A DNA stretch of 64,000 nt, taken from NCBI RefSeq assembly GCF_014297445.1, contig NZ_JACORU010000010.1:124001-188000 (forward strand), written 5' to 3'. Numbering within the stretch: position 1 is the first letter of the stretch; every line of letters begins with the position of its first letter. The position numbers and the translations under genes were made by a program. This document shows, piece after piece, positions 34,651 through 42,954 of the stretch. Under the pieces are notes generated by a model. The model was not told where the DNA came from. It saw only the letters and a list, made by a program, of their open reading frames with translations, and made no database searches. This stretch comes from Ramlibacter albus. Lineage in GTDB: Bacteria; Pseudomonadota; Gammaproteobacteria; Burkholderiales; Burkholderiaceae_C.

Positions 34651-35718
34651 CTAGGCAGCGAGCCGCACCGGGATGCGGCGCGGGCCGAAGTTGCCCGCCT
34701 TCGCATCGAACCGGCCCGCAACGACGTGCCCGCACTCGCCGCACGCGCCCTCGGCAGTCAGGTGATACCCATCGATGCGGTACCAGTCCCGCTCGATCAG
34801 CGACGCATGGCACGACGGGCAGAAGGTGGTGTCGCCTTCCTTATTGTGCACGTTACCCGTATAGACGTAGTTCAGCCCCTCGCCCATCGCGACCTCGCGC
34901 GCGCGCACGAGCGTGGCAGCCGGCGTGGCCGGGATGTCGCGCATCTTGAAGTCGGGGTGGAACGCGGTGAAGTGGATCGGCACGTCGGGCCCGAGCTCGC
35001 GATAGCACCATTGCGACAGCTGCTTGATCTCCTCGGCGCTGTCGTTCAACCCCGGGATCAGCAGCGTGGTGATCTCCAGCCAGCAATCCGTCTCGTGCTG
35101 GATGAACGCCAGCGTGTCCAGCACCGGCTTCAGGTGCGCGCCCGTCTGGCGAAAATAGAACTCTTCGGTGAACGCCTTGAGGTCGACGTTGGCCGCGTCC
35201 ATCTTGGCGTAGAACTCGCGCGCCGCATCGAGGTGGATGTAGCCCGCGGTCACGGCCACCGACTTCACGCCCGCCTCACGGCACGCATCGGCCGTGTCCA
35301 TCGCGTACTCCGCGAAGATCACGGGGTCGTTGTACGTGAAAGCCACGCTCTTGCTGCCGCACGCCTGCGCGGCCTTGGCGATCATCTCGGGCGAGGCCTG
35401 GTCCATCAGCCGGTCCATGTCCTTCGCCTTGCTGATGTCCCAGTTCTGGCAGAACTTGCACGCGAGGTTGCAGCCGGCGGTGCCGAACGACAGGATGCTG
35501 CTGCCCGGATAGAAATGGTTCAGCGGCTTCTTCTCGACCGGGTCGATGCAGAAGCCCGAAGAACGGCCGTACGTGGTGAGCACGATCTGCTCGCCCTCGC
35601 GCTGGCGCACGAAGCAGTGGCCGCGCTGGCCCTCGTGCAGCTTGCAGTCGCGCGGGCACAGGTCGCACTGGATGCGGCCGTCCGGCAGCGCGTGCCACCA
35701 CTTGCCGGGATGGTTCAT
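34651..35718 (-). CDS. amrS: AmmeMemoRadiSam system radical SAM enzyme
   Basis: 355 residues. The radical SAM cluster motif is CNLACKFCQNW (CxxxCxxC) at about residue 82, preceded by a Cys-rich N-terminus (CDLCPRDCKL) and followed by a C-terminal zinc-ribbon-like CPSC...CGEC. This three-part layout and the PGSSILSFGTAGCN context are those of the AmrS family, named for its link with AMMECR1 and MEMO proteins. It cleaves S-adenosylmethionine to make a radical; the substrate was not known to me. It overlaps the MEMO-AMMECR1 gene by 4 bases. Confidence 0.92.
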   Translation of the reverse strand: MNHPGKWWHALPDGRIQCDLCPRDCKLHEGQRGHCFVRQREGEQIVLTTYGRSSGFCIDPVEKKPLNHFYPGSSILSFGTAGCNLACKFCQNWDISKAKDMDRLMDQASPEMIAKAAQACGSKSVAFTYNDPVIFAEYAMDTADACREAGVKSVAVTAGYIHLDAAREFYAKMDAANVDLKAFTEEFYFRQTGAHLKPVLDTLAFIQHETDCWLEITTLLIPGLNDSAEEIKQLSQWCYRELGPDVPIHFTAFHPDFKMRDIPATPAATLVRAREVAMGEGLNYVYTGNVHNKEGDTTFCPSCHASLIERDWYRIDGYHLTAEGACGECGHVVAGRFDAKAGNFGPRRIPVRLAA

Positions 35719-37088
35719 TCGTCTTCCGACCACTTGCGCACGGTGTAACGCTCGATGCGCATGCCGTCGTCCCAGTACGTGGCCGGCAGGCCGGCCTTCT
35801 GCTTGAGGTGCGCGAGGAACTGGCGCGGGTGGGCGAGCTGCTCCCACACCTGCGGCAGGAAGGTGGCGCGGCGCGCGCCGCGGTGCAGGATGACGCCGTC
35901 GATGCCGGGGCGCAGCTGCTGCAGCGCGTCCTCCTCGCTGCGCACGTGCACTGGTTCGGGCGGGGAGAGCAGCGAGACCTCGACGGAGATCGAGTCGAGC
36001 TCCTCGGCGGTCACCGGCGAGAAGCGCGTGTCGTGCAGCGCCGCGGCCACCGCGTTGTGCTTCACGTCGTCGATCAGCGGCCGGTGCGCCTGAAGCGCGC
36101 CGATGCAACCGCGCAAATTGCCCTGCTGCTTGAGCGTGACGAAGGTGGCGCCCGGTTCGCGCAGCCACGGGCCGCGAGCGATGACCACGTGCGGCTTGCC
36201 GAGCGCCGTGCGGATCGCCGCACGCGCAAGGAGAAGCAGCGTCTTGCCGGCGTCTTCGGGCAGGTCGGCGCCCACGGACGAAGGCTTCTCGTCGAACGCA
36301 AGCGACGCGTAGCCGACCACGCGCCCGCGATCACCGGCCGTATCACCCGAATTGCACTGCGCCACCAGCCGCGATTGCAGCCCATGCCGCGGCGCGGCGA
36401 GCAGCAGTCCGTTGACCGGCGTCGCGCCGCAGGCCTGCTCGTGGTTGATCGTCGTCTCGCCCCTGAGCATGCGGCTCACGGTATCGGTATCGATCGCCTT
36501 CGCCATGTCGTACGGGTGGTAGTGCGACAGGTCGGAACTGATCACGATGACCGTTTCCGGCCCGCCCCACACCTGCTCCAGCACCTGCGCGACCTCCTCG
36601 CGCGTGGCATCACCCACGGCGAACGGCAGCAGCGCGAAGTCGCCCAGCACCTGCTGCAGGAAGGGCAGTTGCACCTCGAGCGAGTGCTCGTGCGCGTGAG
36701 CGCGCGGGCTCATCACCACCTGCGGCAGTTGCGAAACGGCGCGCATGCCCTCGACATCGAGCGGCACGTTGCCCAGCGGCGTTTCGAAAGCGGTGGCACC
36801 GGGAAGCGCGAGCCCGCGCACCGGCACGCGATGCACCGGCCCGAGCAGCACCACGCGGCGGATCGTGCCGCGTCCGGGAGCGAGTTGCGCAAACGCGGCC
36901 GCGGCGGTGGAGCCGGAGTAGACGTAACCCGCATGCGGAACGATCAGCGCCTTGGGCCAGCCGTTGGCGGCAGCGGCCGCAGGCGCCTCGTCGAGCATCG
37001 CCTGCACCGTGCGCACGAGCGCACCGCGCTCGCCCGGGTAGAACATCCCGGCGACGGCCTGGGGGCGGACCTGGGTGCTCGCTTCCAT
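35715..37088 (-). CDS. amrB: MEMO (AmrB) and AMMECR1 (AmrA) fusion, AmmeMemoRadiSam system
   Basis: 457 residues. Residues 1-265 are the MEMO part: VPHAGYVYSG, GPVHRV, SSDLSHYHPYD and ACGATPVNG supply the His, His and Cys expected to bind iron in MEMO1. Residues about 280-457 are the AMMECR1 part with GNLRGCIGALQ (LRGCIG signature) and the HHTRFSPVTAEEL-type region. AmrB and AmrA are often separate genes; here they are one protein. The ATG at MEASTQVRPQAVAG begins the conserved N-terminus. It overlaps amrS, so the system is translationally coupled. Confidence 0.92.
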   Translation of the reverse strand: MEASTQVRPQAVAGMFYPGERGALVRTVQAMLDEAPAAAAANGWPKALIVPHAGYVYSGSTAAAAFAQLAPGRGTIRRVVLLGPVHRVPVRGLALPGATAFETPLGNVPLDVEGMRAVSQLPQVVMSPRAHAHEHSLEVQLPFLQQVLGDFALLPFAVGDATREEVAQVLEQVWGGPETVIVISSDLSHYHPYDMAKAIDTDTVSRMLRGETTINHEQACGATPVNGLLLAAPRHGLQSRLVAQCNSGDTAGDRGRVVGYASLAFDEKPSSVGADLPEDAGKTLLLLARAAIRTALGKPHVVIARGPWLREPGATFVTLKQQGNLRGCIGALQAHRPLIDDVKHNAVAAALHDTRFSPVTAEELDSISVEVSLLSPPEPVHVRSEEDALQQLRPGIDGVILHRGARRATFLPQVWEQLAHPRQFLAHLKQKAGLPATYWDDGMRIERYTVRKWSEDE

Positions 37089-37132
37089 CGCGTGGGTTCC
37101 TTGCGCCAAGATACTGCTGCTAGCCGCCGGGC

Positions 37133-37363
37133 TCAACTCCGCCCGGGCAGGTGGCGGAACATGATCCGCCCCTTGGTCAGGTCGTAGGGTGAGAGCTCGA
37201 GCGTCACGCTGTCGCCCGCGATGATGCGGATGTGGTTCTTGCGCATCTTGCCGCCGCTGTACGCGACGAGCTCGTGCCCGTTGTCCAGCACCACGCGGTA
37301 GCGCGAGTCGGGCAGCACTTCGGCCACGCGGCCGCGCATTTCGATGAGTTCTTCCTTGGCCAA
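37133..37363 (-). CDS. infA: Translation initiation factor IF-1
   Basis: 76 residues from a TTG start. The protein [M]AKEELIEMRGRVAEV, then DNGHELVAYSGGKMRKNHIRI and SPYDLTKGRI matches bacterial IF-1 throughout (OB fold, ribosomal A-site binding). No ATG exists upstream in the correct place: the next ATG would remove the conserved AKEELIE. AAGGAAA lies 8-9 bases before TTG. Burkholderiales often carry two infA genes; this copy is outside a ribosomal protein cluster. It precedes the AmmeMemoRadiSam genes by 44 bases. Confidence 0.92.
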   Translation of the reverse strand: MAKEELIEMRGRVAEVLPDSRYRVVLDNGHELVAYSGGKMRKNHIRIIAGDSVTLELSPYDLTKGRIMFRHLPGRS

Positions 37364-37387
37364 AATCGTTTTCCTTCTGGCAATGAA

Positions 37388-37418
37388 GCGTCCCGGCCGC
37401 AGGTGCCGGCCGGGACGC
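37388..37418 (-). promoter_or_regulatory. Strong hairpin in the infA leader
   Basis: An 11-12-bp GC stem (arms 37388-37398 and 37408-37418) lies about 25 bases upstream of the infA start on the minus strand. No minus-strand gene ends just upstream, so it is more likely a 5' leader structure than a terminator. It also sits upstream of the plus-strand Bug gene. The remainder of 37364-37540 shows no gene. Confidence 0.45.
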
Positions 37419-37540
37419 GCACTTTGGGGGAATGTGATTCTAGGTGGCGCCCCCCCGCGTGCGCTTTCAAGGGGTCTGTCCCGATGCGGCGCCCCCGCGC
37501 TCGCCGCAGGATGGAACACATCGCAGTCCTGGAGTGTGAG

Positions 37541-38515
37541 ATGCCGATCAGCAGAAGAAAGTTCACCGCGCTTGCGGGCGCGGCGCTGCCCTCCTTCGGC
37601 GCGCTCGCGCAGCAAGCCGCCTTCCCGAGCCGGCCGGTGCGCGTGGTGCCCTTCGGCACGGCGGGCGGGCCCATCGACACGCTGGCGCGCGTGTACGGCG
37701 AGAAGCTTTCCGCGCGCTGGGGCCAGCCGATCGTGGTGGAGCCCAAGCCGGGCGCGAGCGGCATCATCGCCGCCGACTTCGTGGCGAAGGCCGCGCCCGA
37801 CGGCCACACGGTACTGATGACCTTGCCGCTCACGCACGTCAACAACGCGATCCTGCAGCCCAAGCTGCCCTACGACCCGGTGCGCGATTTCCAGCCGCTC
37901 TCGATGCTGGCAACCGGCGGGCCGATGCTGGTCGCGCGCGCGAACGCGCCCTACTCGACGCTCGCCGAGTTCATCGACTTCGCGAAGAAGAAAGGCCGCA
38001 TGACGTACGGCACGTGGGGCAACGGCTCCACCGCGCATCTCTTCGGCGAGCTGCTCAAGCGCCAGACCGGCACGGAGCTCGTTCACGTCGCGTACAAGGC
38101 CGAAGCTGCCGCGCACAACGACCTGTTCGGCGAGGCGCTCGACTTCGCGTGGGCCAACCCGTCCACGGCGCGCAGCCACACGCAAGGCGGCAAGATGAAG
38201 GTGATCGGCATCACCGGCACGAGCCGCGTGCAGACGATGCCCGGCGTGCCCACGTTCAAGGAGCAGGGCTTCAACGGCTTCGACATCGACAGCTGGATCG
38301 GCGTGTACGCGCCGGCCAAGACGCCGCAGAACGTGGTGGACGCGTGGGTCACCGCGCTGCGCGAGGTCACGGCGATGCCGGACGTGTCCGCGCGGCTCAC
38401 CGCGTTCGGCTTCGAGCCGCTGGGCAACACGCCGGTGCAGTTCGTCGAGCGCTACCGGCAGGACTACCCGCGCATGGCGGAGCTGATCAAGGCCGCGGGG
38501 GTGACCCTGGAATGA
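37541..38515 (+). CDS. Bug-family (TctC-like) periplasmic substrate-binding protein
   Basis: 324 residues. Signal sequence MPISRRKFTALAGAALPSFGALA with a twin-arginine-like SRRKF. Mature-part family features: FPSRPVRVVPFGTAGGPIDTLAR, PGASGIIAADFVAKAAPDG and LPYDPVRDFQP. Bug proteins bind carboxylates in the periplasm and deliver them to tripartite tricarboxylate transporters or sensors, but no TctA/TctB gene is present. The ATG at 37541 has GGAG 6 bases upstream; an earlier ATG adds a non-signal stretch. The TGA overlaps the oxygenase ATG, so ligand and enzyme substrate may be related (inferred). Confidence 0.9.
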   Translation: MPISRRKFTALAGAALPSFGALAQQAAFPSRPVRVVPFGTAGGPIDTLARVYGEKLSARWGQPIVVEPKPGASGIIAADFVAKAAPDGHTVLMTLPLTHVNNAILQPKLPYDPVRDFQPLSMLATGGPMLVARANAPYSTLAEFIDFAKKKGRMTYGTWGNGSTAHLFGELLKRQTGTELVHVAYKAEAAAHNDLFGEALDFAWANPSTARSHTQGGKMKVIGITGTSRVQTMPGVPTFKEQGFNGFDIDSWIGVYAPAKTPQNVVDAWVTALREVTAMPDVSARLTAFGFEPLGNTPVQFVERYRQDYPRMAELIKAAGVTLE

Positions 38516-39687
38516 GCGTCGATACCGGCACTGCCTACGGGCGCCCTGCTCCGACCTCTCGCAACGAACTCGCCGAGGTCGGCCCCGGCACGCCGATGGG
38601 CGAGCTGCTGCGCCGCTACTGGCACCCCATCGGCCTGGCGAAGGACGCGAACGCCACGCCGAAGCAGGTGCGGGTGCTCGGCGAAGACCTCGTCCTGTTT
38701 CGCGACGGCCAGGGCCGGCCCGGCCTGGTCTACCCGCACTGCGCGCACCGCGGCACTTCGCTGTACTACGGCAAGACGGAGGAGCGCGGCATCCGCTGCT
38801 GCTACCACGGCTGGCTGTTCGACGTGCAGGGGCACTGCCTCGAGCAACCTTGCGAGCCGGAGATGGGCCGCGCGCGCGACAAGGTGCGGCAACCCTGGTA
38901 CCCCGTGCAGGAGCTGTACGGGCTCGTGTGGGCGTACATGGGGCCGCCCGGGAAGAAGCCGGTGCTGCCGCGCTACGAGTGCCTCGAAGTGCTCGAAGAC
39001 GGCGAGTTCCTCGAAGCCGACGACGCCAGCATCGGCGGCGGCGGGCCGCCCGTCATCCCGTGCAACTGGCTGCAGCACTACGAGAACCTGGTCGACCCCT
39101 TCCACGTCGTCATCCTGCATTCGTCCTTCAGCGGCAACCAGTTCGTGCCGGAGATGGCGGTGATGCCGCAGGTGGAGTGGGACACGACGGAGATCTCGGT
39201 GCGCACGAAGTCGCTGCGCAACCTGCCGGACGGCCGCAAGTTCCGCCGCATCAGCGAGGCGGGGCTGCCGACATTGCGCGTCATCCCGAGCCCGCGCGTG
39301 GGCCGCTTCGGGCCGGTGGAGTCGATCGGCTGGGTGCTGCCCATCGACGACCACAGCTTCCGCATCTACGTCGTGGGCCGCGTGCGCGAGAAAGGCGAGC
39401 TGCACCGGATGCGCTCACGCCCGGACGGCAAGCGGCTATGGGAAGAGCTGGACGAAGCCGATCACCAGAAGTACCCGGGCGACTACGAAGCGATGGTGAG
39501 CCAGGGGCCCATCGCGCATCACTCGGAGGAGCACCTCGCCACCAGCGACCGCGGCGTGGTGATGGTGCGCCGGCTGCTGCAGGCGCAGCTCGAAGCGGTG
39601 AAGGAAGGCCGCGACCCGGCGGGCGTGTCCTTCGACGAAAACACGCCGCCGGTGAAGTTCAGCTCGGGGAACTGGATCGAGGCCTGA
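38512..39687 (+). CDS. Rieske non-haem iron aromatic oxygenase, large (oxygenase) component
   Basis: 391 residues. Rieske centre: C77-A-H79 and C96-C-Y-H99. The catalytic iron site is N-x2-D-x2-H-x4-H in ENLVDPFHVVILH at about 200. The length and the RYWHPIG start resemble phthalate 4,5-dioxygenase and related demethylases. The enzyme would hydroxylate or demethylate an aromatic acid using a separate reductase, which is not in the window. Cotranscribed with the Bug gene (ATGA overlap). The stop abuts that of the opposing gene (TGATCA). Confidence 0.9.
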   Translation: MSVDTGTAYGRPAPTSRNELAEVGPGTPMGELLRRYWHPIGLAKDANATPKQVRVLGEDLVLFRDGQGRPGLVYPHCAHRGTSLYYGKTEERGIRCCYHGWLFDVQGHCLEQPCEPEMGRARDKVRQPWYPVQELYGLVWAYMGPPGKKPVLPRYECLEVLEDGEFLEADDASIGGGGPPVIPCNWLQHYENLVDPFHVVILHSSFSGNQFVPEMAVMPQVEWDTTEISVRTKSLRNLPDGRKFRRISEAGLPTLRVIPSPRVGRFGPVESIGWVLPIDDHSFRIYVVGRVREKGELHRMRSRPDGKRLWEELDEADHQKYPGDYEAMVSQGPIAHHSEEHLATSDRGVVMVRRLLQAQLEAVKEGRDPAGVSFDENTPPVKFSSGNWIEA

Positions 39688-40278
39688 TCAGCCGAACAGG
39701 CCGCTGATCACGTCCACGACGATCGCCGTCTGCGGCGACAGCAGGACGATGTCGTTGCCGATGCGCACGTAGCGGTAGCCGGGCGCCGGGATGGGCGGCA
39801 GCTGTACCAGCACCGGCTGCGGCACCGCGTAGTACGTGACGCCCACGGGCGCGCGCTGGCCGACGACGATGTTCTTCGCGTGCCCCGGGGGCATGCAGCC
39901 GTTGTTCTTCTTGGCCAGGCCGGGCGGGCAGCGCTTGCCGCCGTAGTTGGTGACGTAGTAGTTGCGCACCACCACGCGCTGCTGGTCGGTGAAGTAGCGG
40001 CCCACGTGCTCTTCATGGCGCCACCGGGCCTTCTCGGCCTTGCGCTGCTCCTTGGCCGCGTGCTTCTGCGCCTTCTCCTGCTCCTTGAAGGCGTGCTTCT
40101 GAGCCTTTTCCTGCTCCTTGTGGGCATGTTTGGCCGCTTTCTCGGCTTCCTTCTGCTCGTGCTTTTCCGCCTTGTCTTCACCCTTGCCGTGGCCCTGGCC
40201 ATGGTCCTTGGCGAATGCCGGTGCGCCCGCGAGGGCGAAGGCGGCGGCGATGGCGAGGATGAGGCGTTGCGTGTGCAT
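39688..40278 (-). CDS. Secreted Lys/Glu-rich protein, RcnB-like, first of a tandem pair
   Basis: 196 residues. Signal peptide MHTQRLILAIAAAFALAGAPAFA. Residues about 24-90 are a charged repeat with recurring KEQEKAQKHA units, likely coiled coil. Then follow CPPGLAKKNNGCMPPGHAKN, shared with the next gene, and a C-terminal RcnB-like region (PGYRYVRIGNDIVLLSPQTAIVVDVI). Probably periplasmic; metal binding is possible from the two Cys and many His but unproven. The ATG is the first codon giving a signal peptide. Confidence 0.78.
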   Translation of the reverse strand: MHTQRLILAIAAAFALAGAPAFAKDHGQGHGKGEDKAEKHEQKEAEKAAKHAHKEQEKAQKHAFKEQEKAQKHAAKEQRKAEKARWRHEEHVGRYFTDQQRVVVRNYYVTNYGGKRCPPGLAKKNNGCMPPGHAKNIVVGQRAPVGVTYYAVPQPVLVQLPPIPAPGYRYVRIGNDIVLLSPQTAIVVDVISGLFG

Positions 40279-40399
40279 GGTGGCGCTCCGTTTCAGTGTG
40301 ACAGCTGAACAACGTGCAGTTTGCTCGGCACGCGGACACAGCCTTGTAGGAACGCGCCGAATCCGCGCTGGACGGCGCGGTTTCGGCACCGGGCGGCGC

Positions 40400-40798
40400 T
40401 CAGCCGCGGCCGAGCAGGATGTTGGCGATGACGCCGGCCGCGTTGAGCAGCACCACGTCGTTGTTCACCTGCACGTAGTGGTAGCCCGGCTGCGGCGGCG
40501 GCAGCGTCACCAGCACCGGCTGCGGCACCGGGTAGTAGACGATCTCGCTCGGCAGTCGCTGGCCGACGACCAGCTGCTGGTGCATCTTCTTCGCCTGGCC
40601 CGGGGGCAGGCAGCCGTTGTTCTTCTTCGCCAGGCCCGGCGGGCAGCCGGGGCCGGCGTCGTAGTAGGACATGACGACGTCGTCATTGCCGTGCTTGCCG
40701 TGACCGTGACCGTGGCCGTGGCCACCCTTGTCGGCGAACGCGCCGCCGGCGGCGACGGCGGCCGCAACCGCGACCGCGATGGTGGTGATCTTCTTCAT
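40400..40798 (-). CDS. Secreted His-rich protein, RcnB-like, second of a tandem pair
   Basis: 132 residues. Signal peptide MKKITTIAVAVAAAVAAGGAFA, then GGHGHGHGHGKHG, a likely metal-binding run. The middle CPPGLAKKNNGCLPPGQAKK and the ending PGYHYVQVNNDVVLLNAAGVIANILLG parallel the neighbouring 196-residue protein, so the two are paralogues with different N-terminal linkers. Role unknown; periplasmic. Separate transcripts are likely, as 121 bases divide them. Confidence 0.78.
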   Translation of the reverse strand: MKKITTIAVAVAAAVAAGGAFADKGGHGHGHGHGKHGNDDVVMSYYDAGPGCPPGLAKKNNGCLPPGQAKKMHQQLVVGQRLPSEIVYYPVPQPVLVTLPPPQPGYHYVQVNNDVVLLNAAGVIANILLGRG

Positions 40799-40807
40799 GC
40801 AAGCACT

Positions 40808-40830
40808 CTCGCCCGACAGTCGCGGGCGAG
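40808..40830 (-). terminator. Hairpin between gshA and the His-rich protein gene
   Basis: An 8-bp stem CTCGCCCG/CGGGCGAG with a 7-base loop lies 20 bases after the gshA stop and 9 bases before the next ATG. A T-run is absent, so it may be a weak terminator or a leader structure of the downstream gene. Confidence 0.35.
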
Positions 40831-40850
40831 GTGTAGGAAGAAAGCGCGAT

Positions 40851-42395
40851 TCAGACGGCGACGAGCGCGGGCGCGGCGGCCACTGCGGACGCGTTGAGCT
40901 GCAGGCGATCGGCCGAGATGTATTGCTGGCGGAAGGTCTCGAACGGCACGGTGTCCGCCGCCTCGACCGCCTTCTGCTCGGCGATCGACTGCTGCGCCAG
41001 CGCCTCGAGGCGCGATTGCACGGAGCCGGGGTAAGGAAGCTTCAGCAGCTTGGCCTTGGTCTGCTGCGACTGGGCCAGCACGAACTGCGTGAACGAGTTG
41101 TCGTGGTCGCGCGCCAGCGCGGCGAGCACGCGAGCGGACGGCAGCATGTCGGGGTCGCCCAGCAGCACCTCGGCAGCGCGCACCGCGTCGCTGTAGTCGG
41201 TGGTGGCATGCACGGCGTCCAGCTGCGCGGCGATCGGGCGACAGGACTGCAGGATCTCCGCGCCCCATTGCGTGAGCGCGACTTCGCGGCCGTCGCGCTC
41301 GAGCTTCAGGCCCGGCTCGCGGCCGTACGCCGCCGTCTTGTGCTGGTTGCGGCCCAGCGCCGCGATTTCCGCGGGTGTGTCGGGCGGGCTGTCGGACGTG
41401 AGGCAGTGCAGCAGGAACACGTCGAGGAAGCGCATCGTCTGCGCCTTGATGCCGACCGGCACGAAGGGGTCGAGGTCCATCAGGCGCACCTCGACGTACT
41501 CCACGCCGCGCTCGCGCAGTGCATGCAGCGGGCGCTCGCCGGGCCGGATGACGCGCTTGGGCCGGATGGTGCCGTAGAACTCGTTCTCGATCTGCAGCAG
41601 CGTGGTGGCCAGCTGGTTGTACTCGCCGCCGGGGTTCATGATGCCGACCTGCTCGTACGCGGGGTAAGGCCGCGTGAGCGCATCGTGCAGCGACGCCGCA
41701 TAGCCTTCGAGGCTGTTGTAGCTCACGGCCAGGCTCGCCTGCGCTTCGCTCTGGTAGCCCAGGCGGCCCATGCGCAGCGACGTGCCATGCGGCATGTAGA
41801 CGGTGTGCGGCGTGAGCGACTGCAGTTCGTGCTTGCGGCCGGTGACGAAGCTCGAACACGCCGCCGGCGAAGCGCCGAACAGGTACAGCAGCAGGAAGGA
41901 CTCGCGGCGGAAGTTGCGGATCAGCGCGAAGTACTGTTCGTCCGTCACGCCCGGCAGCGACCAGTTGTAGTGGATGCCGCTGATGGTCTGCATGCGGCGC
42001 CCGTACCGGTGCGCCAGGCCCATGCGGTAGACGCTCTTGGCGCGGCCCACGTTGGAGCTGCCATAGCGGCCGATCGGGATGTTCTCGTCGGCCGGCAGGT
42101 GGCACGGCATGCTGCTCACCCACATCAGCTCGTCGCCGAGCGCGCGGTACGTGAACTGGTGGACCTGCGTGAGCTCCTCCAGGCACTGCTCCACGCTGGC
42201 GTGCACGCCGGTGATCAGCTCCAGCTGCGCTTCGCTGTAGTCGGTGGTGATGTTCGGGTGCGTGAGGGCCGCGCCCAGCGCGGCGGGGTGCGGCGTCATG
42301 GCCAGCTCGCCGTCGGCGGTGGCGCGCAGGCTTTCCTTCTCGATGCCGCGTCGGATGCCCTTGAGGCGCTCGGGCGCCAGTAGCGTTGGGGTCAT
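40851..42395 (-). CDS. gshA: Glutamate-cysteine ligase
   Basis: 514 residues, close to the E. coli enzyme. It joins glutamate and cysteine with ATP, the first step of glutathione synthesis. RRGIEKESLRATADGELAMTPHP is the family N-terminus; TTDYSEAQLELITG, RYGRRMQTISGIHYNWSLP and the late YVEVRLMDLDPF are conserved substrate-site regions. Cytosolic. No gshB is in the window. The 187 bases from 42396 to 42582, shared with a divergent gene, hold its promoter; no other gene was seen there. Confidence 0.93.
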   Translation of the reverse strand: MTPTLLAPERLKGIRRGIEKESLRATADGELAMTPHPAALGAALTHPNITTDYSEAQLELITGVHASVEQCLEELTQVHQFTYRALGDELMWVSSMPCHLPADENIPIGRYGSSNVGRAKSVYRMGLAHRYGRRMQTISGIHYNWSLPGVTDEQYFALIRNFRRESFLLLYLFGASPAACSSFVTGRKHELQSLTPHTVYMPHGTSLRMGRLGYQSEAQASLAVSYNSLEGYAASLHDALTRPYPAYEQVGIMNPGGEYNQLATTLLQIENEFYGTIRPKRVIRPGERPLHALRERGVEYVEVRLMDLDPFVPVGIKAQTMRFLDVFLLHCLTSDSPPDTPAEIAALGRNQHKTAAYGREPGLKLERDGREVALTQWGAEILQSCRPIAAQLDAVHATTDYSDAVRAAEVLLGDPDMLPSARVLAALARDHDNSFTQFVLAQSQQTKAKLLKLPYPGSVQSRLEALAQQSIAEQKAVEAADTVPFETFRQQYISADRLQLNASAVAAAPALVAV

Positions 42396-42582
42396 GGTTG
42401 TCTCGCGGCTCTTGTTCTCGTGTATCTCGGGCGGAAGTTAGCACCTTTGTGCAATTCCTGCTCGCGGCAGGGGTTGGGATTTTGCGGTAGGTCAGGTGCT
42501 AGGTGCGCGCCCCTAGTCCATTAGGTCGCGGGTTCTAGGGCTCGTTCAGACAATCGGCTCATCCAGCCTGAAAGGAAAACTC

Positions 42583-42915
42583 ATGAACACCGAGCACATC
42601 ACCCAGTTCGCGCACCAGGTCGTCGACGGCTTCGACACCACCGCCCACACCGTCATCGGCGCGTGGAAGGACGGCGGCGAGCGCCTCGGCGCGATCGCGA
42701 AGCAGCGCTGGGACGCCGCACTGAAGGAATCGGCGCCCCAGCTCGACGCCGAGACCAAGAAGAACGCGCAGCACGCCCGTGCCGTGTTCGGCGGCTACTA
42801 CACCCGCGGCATCGAGCTGTCCGCCGGCGGCGCCACCGTCGCCGTGGACACGGTGGTGCAGGTCGCCCGCACCGCCATCGACCGCGCCGCCGCCTGGAAG
42901 CAGGCTCGCGCGTAA
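42583..42915 (+). CDS. Small helical protein, possibly phasin-like
   Basis: 110 residues, Ala-rich and amphipathic, no signal peptide: QVVDGFDTTAHTVIGAWKDGG, ATKKNAQHARAVFGGYYTRGIEL and AAWKQARA. The shape recalls small phasins or PHA-associated proteins, but no phasin signature is certain. AAAGGAAAA precedes the ATG. It is followed by an SRPBCC gene after 39 bases. Confidence 0.65.
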   Translation: MNTEHITQFAHQVVDGFDTTAHTVIGAWKDGGERLGAIAKQRWDAALKESAPQLDAETKKNAQHARAVFGGYYTRGIELSAGGATVAVDTVVQVARTAIDRAAAWKQARA

Positions 42916-42954
42916 GCACTACACTCGCCAGGAACAATACGAGGAGACATCCCC

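Noticed and set aside
42483..42582. Possible tRNA or riboswitch upstream of the phasin-like gene
   Set aside because: Some short inverted repeats are visible but no cloverleaf or known aptamer pattern could be assembled.
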